Assembly: GCA_029932035.1 (NCBI GenBank)
Contig: JAOZQV010000113.1
Coordinates: 1 to 10,055, forward strand
Direction: 5' to 3'
DNA: 10,055 nucleotides
Origin: Deltaproteobacteria bacterium
GTDB taxonomy: Bacteria > Desulfobacterota > DSM-4660 > Desulfatiglandales > Desulfatiglandaceae
Part shown: positions 6,767 through 10,055 of the stretch, piece after piece
Layout: each line of letters opens with the position of its first letter
How positions within the stretch are numbered: the first letter of the stretch is position 1
Notes under the pieces: model-generated
Told to the model about the DNA's origin: nothing
Seen by the model: only the letters and a program-made list of their open reading frames with translations
Databases searched by the model: none
Translations under genes and position numbers: made by a program

Positions 6767-6801
6767 AAGAAGGCGAAATTGTGTTAAAGGGTGGCCAATA
6801 G
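6748..6801 (+). pseudogene. DUF89 gene 3'-terminal remnant (direct repeat, copy 2)
   Basis: In frame from 6748 the sequence reads ADDIGLKEGEIVLKGGQ followed by TAG at 6799-6801. The first 15 residues are identical to the C-terminal region of the DUF89 protein at 993-1037, while the DNA differs at five third-codon positions. No other part of a DUF89 gene is present: upstream of 6747 the sequence belongs to larA. The remnant is therefore a broken-off gene tail. Because all the differences are silent, the two copies probably diverged while this one was still part of a working DUF89 gene. It overlaps the last codons of larA in a different frame. Confidence 0.85.
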
Positions 6802-6802
6802 A

Positions 6803-6830
6803 ATGAGACCTTTGCAAAACGCCCCCTTTC
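6803..6830. mobile_element. Possible insertion-sequence end fragment in the larA-glpB spacer
   Basis: The stretch begins TGAGACCTTTGCAAAACG and continues into a C-rich run. It resembles, from memory only, terminal sequences of insertion sequences in deltaproteobacterial genomes (reverse form TTTTGCAAAGGTCTCA). No transposase and no matching opposite end are visible nearby. TTTGCAAA (6811-6818) is itself palindromic. The rest of the spacer to 6891 holds only a weak AACGCC/GGCGTT inverted repeat (6818-6823, 6883-6888) and no convincing terminator for either converging operon. Confidence 0.2.
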
Positions 6831-6891
6831 GAAGTTTGCGCTTATCTGTCTCTCGCCCGCATCAATCGATCACCAGAAGATAGGCGTTACT

Positions 6892-8190
6892 TTATTTGAA
6901 CTGCTCCTTTGTCTTCGAAAAGGCATTCACTGAAGCATAGGCCGTACTAACAGCCAAACCTGAGCCACATTTCATCCGCATCCAGTCCTGATGGGCCAAG
7001 ATGGAGCCTGCGGCAAAAAGGGTTTCAAATGCCGGTCGGCCCGCCTCGTTCAAGGGACGGAATAAATCATCTGTTTCAAGACCAGCTTGGTTGGCCGGAT
7101 GTCCCCGAGAATCCAGTAGTTCTTTCCGGTGCCAGTCTTTCCTGTCCCCGGGTTGGAATACTGGCAAATTGAACAGCGTCTCCCTGATTCCTCGCCTGCT
7201 CGCGTAAAGACCACCCCCCATAAAACGGCCGCTGGCCAGGATAACTCCCTGGCTTTGAACCACCACCTTCCGGCCTTTTGTGTCCAAGTGGAGGATTAAT
7301 TCACTGTTGTCACCACGATTTACCGTCAACACTTGTTCTTGCAAGAATTGGCGAACCCCTATGGCTTGAAGTCCCACTTCAAAAGCCTCCTTAAGACGCA
7401 AACCGGGAACGGAAGGGGGGATCGTTGGGATTTCAAACAGGGGGATTCCGATCTCTTTCTCTAATTCCGATAAAACCTCGTCGGGATTACGCATACCGCA
7501 AATGGAAGGCATACCAATCACCCGGGCATCCCGGATATGGGGTTTGATTTCCTGGGCAAGCTTCATTCGGGATTCAGACGTCTCCAAGACCTGTGCAGTA
7601 ATTTCACCGGCAAGTAACTCTTTCCCTCCAGCGTTTCCCGGGAAAAAAACCCTGACCGCCCTTAATTCTGGCCATCTTTCTCTTAAGGTGGCCACAATGC
7701 GGCCGGCGCTGAAATCTTTAAGGCCGAAAAAATCGACAATCAAGCCTTTTGGCTGGTTTTCCAGAGCCAAAACCCCGTTCCACATGGTTTTAGGAACACA
7801 ATAGGTCGTTTTCACGGTTCCTAAGGAGGTAATTATCTTGGCATTTTGCTCCACCCGTCGACAATAGGGGAGACCCGCATTATGGAGAAAGGGCAGTAAT
7901 TCCCCAAAGGCAGATAGGATATCTTCTTTTTTTAAGCGTGAATAAGGATGTTCGGGTAGATCCCTGCAGAGTGCATCCATAGCGGCCCACGGGTCGTTCC
8001 AGGATCTATTCTCCTGGACTGGATGTACACCCATGAGGTCCAAAAGACCGCTGGCCAGGAGGATTCCTTTGGGACGTCCGATTTGAACGACCGACACACC
8101 GCGATTTGCTGCAAAAAGGGCAGCGGACATACCAGCCATGCCCGTGCCGATCACGGCAAGGTCACACTTTATGGTTTCGGAAATGGACAT
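6892..8190 (-). CDS. glpB: Anaerobic glycerol-3-phosphate dehydrogenase subunit B
   Basis: A 432-residue flavoprotein of the GlpB family. In E. coli, GlpB works with GlpA and the membrane-anchoring Fe-S subunit GlpC to oxidise glycerol 3-phosphate to dihydroxyacetone phosphate and pass electrons to menaquinone. Visible features are an N-terminal dinucleotide-binding motif IGTGMAGMSAALFA (14-27), the SGLLDLMGV stretch (47-55) typical of GlpB, a central VILASGRFMGGGLYAS (316-331), and a C-terminal second flavin segment FAAGSILAHQDW followed by KCGSGLAVSTAYA (392-419). The length is near that of E. coli GlpB (about 419 aa). It follows glpA by 34 nt on the same strand, so the two are cotranscribed; only a weak AAAGAG-like ribosome binding site is seen. 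No glpC follows: the next gene downstream is the convergent larA. The electron-accepting partner must be encoded elsewhere. Confidence 0.85.
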   Translation of the reverse strand: MSISETIKCDLAVIGTGMAGMSAALFAANRGVSVVQIGRPKGILLASGLLDLMGVHPVQENRSWNDPWAAMDALCRDLPEHPYSRLKKEDILSAFGELLPFLHNAGLPYCRRVEQNAKIITSLGTVKTTYCVPKTMWNGVLALENQPKGLIVDFFGLKDFSAGRIVATLRERWPELRAVRVFFPGNAGGKELLAGEITAQVLETSESRMKLAQEIKPHIRDARVIGMPSICGMRNPDEVLSELEKEIGIPLFEIPTIPPSVPGLRLKEAFEVGLQAIGVRQFLQEQVLTVNRGDNSELILHLDTKGRKVVVQSQGVILASGRFMGGGLYASRRGIRETLFNLPVFQPGDRKDWHRKELLDSRGHPANQAGLETDDLFRPLNEAGRPAFETLFAAGSILAHQDWMRMKCGSGLAVSTAYASVNAFSKTKEQFK

Positions 8191-8224
8191 GGGATTTGGA
8201 TCTCTTTCTGTTTCTAAACCCTAT

Positions 8225-9775
8225 TTATCGTTCCAGGTCGAAAAGACCGCAATGCAGTGCCTCAAGGAATTCTGCCCGGACAAGTTGGCCGTCCCAGAGT
8301 ATGGGGCGCTGGCCCTTCCACCGCTCATTGAGAAACTTCCTAAGATGGTTCAGACCCTGGTCTGGATTAATGTCTCCCTTGTCGATCATATGCGCATCGG
8401 TCCTGATGCTGCAAAAGGTCCCCTGACAGGAACCCTTGCCCAGCCGGCTGCGCAGGGCCACCGCCTCAAAGCTGGGGGATCCTCCCTGTTCACGAATGGA
8501 TGCAGCTATACTGTCTACAACGCTTTTTGGCACCATTTCGCATTCACAAAGAAGGACGTCTTCGGGATTGTTGCTTTTCATATACTCCTTTGGGGACAAT
8601 CCCGGGTAAGACCATCCACTTACCTGAGTTCCAGGGAGGGGCACGGTCCCGGTGAGGCAGGGGGCCGAAACCCCCAGTTTATGACAGATCATGTCTGCGG
8701 TTCTTTCCGCCATAAGCCGGTACGTGGTAAGCTTTCCACCGGTGATGGTGACGAAATTGTCAAGGCCGTCGTGGCTGTGGTCAAAGATAGTGAAGCCCCG
8801 GCTCACGGACCGGTCATCGCCCTGACTCTCTATCTGCACAAGGGGTCTTACCCCGGCGTAGGCCCTGATATAGCGGGCTTCTTCCAGAATCGGGACCATT
8901 GCGGCACCTTCCTCAATGATACGGTCCACTTCTTCAACAGTAGGACCGATCGTTTCCAGAGACGGGATCCGAAGGGAGGTAGTACCCAGGATGGAAACCG
9001 TGCCCCCAGGGACCAGGATATCGGCATCTGAAGGGGGACGCAGTCGATTTATGACCCGTTCCGTGATCCTCTGGGAGGTAATAAGAAGGGTACCTTTGGA
9101 ATAGAGGACGTGTACGGGGATACCGGCAAGGGCCGCAATGTCGCCTGCCCATGCGCCGGTTGCATTCACCACGAGATCCGCACTTACCGCTCTTTCTTTG
9201 CCCAACTGTTTGTCAAAAAGGCGAACGGATTGAATGCGATCTTGTTTCAGATCGAATCCCACAACCGGTGCATACCGCAACAAACGGGTCCCGAGACTCC
9301 GGGCATGTGCCACGTTTTCCAGGGACAGCCGAAAGGGATCAACCGAGGCATCTTCCAAGGCAAAGGCAGCAATCAAATTCCCTGAAAGAACGGGTTCCAT
9401 GTCCAGGGCCTCTTCCGGCGTAAGCTCTTGAACGGGGATACTGCATTTGGCGCACATCAGAGGGAAATCGGCTATAAAATTTTCATCATCTCCCTCCACA
9501 GCAACAAAAAGGCCACCCGTCTCCTCGATACACTGTGGGGCGAGCCGTTTCAGGAGTTCTCCCTCTTCCCGGCACTCCATGGCCGATACGGTATCATTAG
9601 ACACATAACGGGCTCCGCTGTGCAGTAAACCGTGGTTTCCACCGGAGGCACCGGCGTTGATATCCATCTTTTCAGCCAGGATGCACTGGACACCACGCAA
9701 GGCCAGGTCCCGTGCAAGACCTGTCCCGGTGGCACCACCGCCAATGATCAAAACCTGGGTCTCCAAATCAGTCAT
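8225..9775 (-). CDS. glpA: Anaerobic glycerol-3-phosphate dehydrogenase subunit A
   Basis: The catalytic FAD subunit (516 aa), a DAO-family oxidoreductase that oxidises sn-glycerol 3-phosphate to dihydroxyacetone phosphate. Visible features are the FAD-binding LIIGGGATGTGLARDLA (9-25), GNHGLLHSGARY (46-57), ATGAWAGDIA (205-214), YAGVRPL (306-312) and TGGKLTTYRLMAE (345-357). A C-terminal BFD-like [2Fe-2S] domain follows, with CEC (Cys410, Cys412) and SCQGTFC (Cys450, Cys455). The BFD domain distinguishes anaerobic GlpA from aerobic GlpD. The start ATG (complement of 9773-9775) lies 22 nt after the stop of the upstream methyltransferase gene, so it is probably in the same operon; the ribosome binding site is weak. 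The role may be growth on glycerol or recovery of phospholipid glycerol. It is somewhat shorter than E. coli GlpA (about 542 aa) but has all domains. Confidence 0.92.
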   Translation of the reverse strand: MTDLETQVLIIGGGATGTGLARDLALRGVQCILAEKMDINAGASGGNHGLLHSGARYVSNDTVSAMECREEGELLKRLAPQCIEETGGLFVAVEGDDENFIADFPLMCAKCSIPVQELTPEEALDMEPVLSGNLIAAFALEDASVDPFRLSLENVAHARSLGTRLLRYAPVVGFDLKQDRIQSVRLFDKQLGKERAVSADLVVNATGAWAGDIAALAGIPVHVLYSKGTLLITSQRITERVINRLRPPSDADILVPGGTVSILGTTSLRIPSLETIGPTVEEVDRIIEEGAAMVPILEEARYIRAYAGVRPLVQIESQGDDRSVSRGFTIFDHSHDGLDNFVTITGGKLTTYRLMAERTADMICHKLGVSAPCLTGTVPLPGTQVSGWSYPGLSPKEYMKSNNPEDVLLCECEMVPKSVVDSIAASIREQGGSPSFEAVALRSRLGKGSCQGTFCSIRTDAHMIDKGDINPDQGLNHLRKFLNERWKGQRPILWDGQLVRAEFLEALHCGLFDLER

Positions 9776-9797
9776 GTTCTCATACTCGTCAAGCCGC

Positions 9798-10055
9798 CTA
9801 CATATCGAATTTTCCTGCTCTGAAAGCTTTCAGGTACCCCATACAGTAATCGTCTCCCCCCATGAGCGTCTCAGAAGCAGTAATGTTGGCCATCATGGCA
9901 TTGTCCAGGGGGTCTACGATAGCTCCATCTAAACCTTTGGCAATGGCCATTGTCATGAAAGTCCGGTTCATAAACTTTCTCTCTGGCAACCCGTAAGAGA
10001 TATTGGACAGCCCGCACATGGTATGGACCCCCTCGAAATTGGTCATAATCTTTTC
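9798..10055 (-). CDS. Methyltetrahydrofolate:corrinoid methyltransferase, C-terminal part (partial)
   Basis: The last 85 or so codons of a gene that runs in from beyond the right edge, ending in TAG at 9798-9800 (complement). The sequence contains GVHTMCGLSNISYGLPER, NRTFMTMAI, GLDGAIVDPLD and DDYCMGYLKAFRAGK. These are characteristic of the C-terminal region of the pterin-binding (dihydropteroate synthase-like) methyltransferases such as AcsE of the Wood-Ljungdahl pathway and MtgA-type enzymes of methylated-amine catabolism. They move a methyl group between tetrahydrofolate and a corrinoid protein. This end alone does not separate AcsE from MtgA-type members. An internal ATG at 10046 is not the start: the open frame continues with EKI before it, in keeping with the family. 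glpA begins 22 nt downstream. Confidence 0.85.
   Translation of the reverse strand, partial: EKIMTNFEGVHTMCGLSNISYGLPERKFMNRTFMTMAIAKGLDGAIVDPLDNAMMANITASETLMGGDDYCMGYLKAFRAGKFDM

Noticed and set aside
6818..6888. AACGCC/GGCGTT inverted repeat as a bidirectional terminator between larA and glpB
   Set aside because: The arms are only 6 bp with a 59-nt loop and no proper T-run on either strand; too weak to call.
8138..9031. A 297-codon open frame on the + strand opposite glpB and glpA
   Set aside because: It lies antisense to two well-supported genes, has no recognisable domain, and its composition is what the complement of the glp coding frames gives.

Overview
The window looks like part of a strictly anaerobic, Wood-Ljungdahl-capable bacterium, most likely of the former Deltaproteobacteria (sulfate reducers or syntrophs). 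This is an impression from gene content: a methyltetrahydrofolate:corrinoid methyltransferase, anaerobic glycerol-3-phosphate dehydrogenase subunits and a nickel-dependent LarA-type racemase, plus AATCCTG-type short repeats. No rRNA or tRNA gene, CRISPR array or intact insertion sequence was seen.

Layout. Positions 1-203 hold the possible 3' end of an unidentified gene and three 9-nt AATCCTGNN repeats. Then, all on the + strand, come a DUF89-family metal-dependent phosphatase (204-1046), a PLP-dependent class I/II aminotransferase (1092-2327), and a five-gene block behind a strong sigma70-like promoter at 2324-2352. That block encodes a family 3 periplasmic solute-binding protein, a permease, an ATPase, a second permease and a LarA-family (DUF2088) 2-hydroxyacid racemase/epimerase. 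A 12-bp perfect hairpin with a T-rich tail lies between the binding-protein gene and the rest, and probably sets binding protein above permease. On the - strand, converging on larA, are glpB (6892-8190) and glpA (8225-9775), preceded by the 3' end of a methyltransferase gene (9798 to beyond the window).

How the genes may work together. The transporter has the architecture of a polar amino acid importer. However, the binding protein appears to carry Ser where GlnH and HisJ carry the Asp that holds the ligand's alpha-amino group, while the Arg for the alpha-carboxylate is kept. The last gene of the block is a LarA homologue with the nickel-pincer Lys and the three conserved His residues. I infer a module that imports an alpha-hydroxy (or other non-amino) carboxylate and interconverts its stereoisomers; the adjacent aminotransferase could link 2-oxo acids and amino acids. 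The substrate cannot be read from the sequence.

The most unusual structural signal is an imperfect direct repeat. The last codons of the DUF89 gene (993-1037) recur at 6748-6792, immediately after larA, with five differences in 45 nt, all synonymous in the DUF89 frame. The repeats flank the aminotransferase-transporter-larA block, and the LarA stop codon lies inside the second copy in another frame. This is a recombination scar: either the block was inserted at the 3' end of a DUF89 gene, or a second DUF89 gene once followed larA and was deleted.
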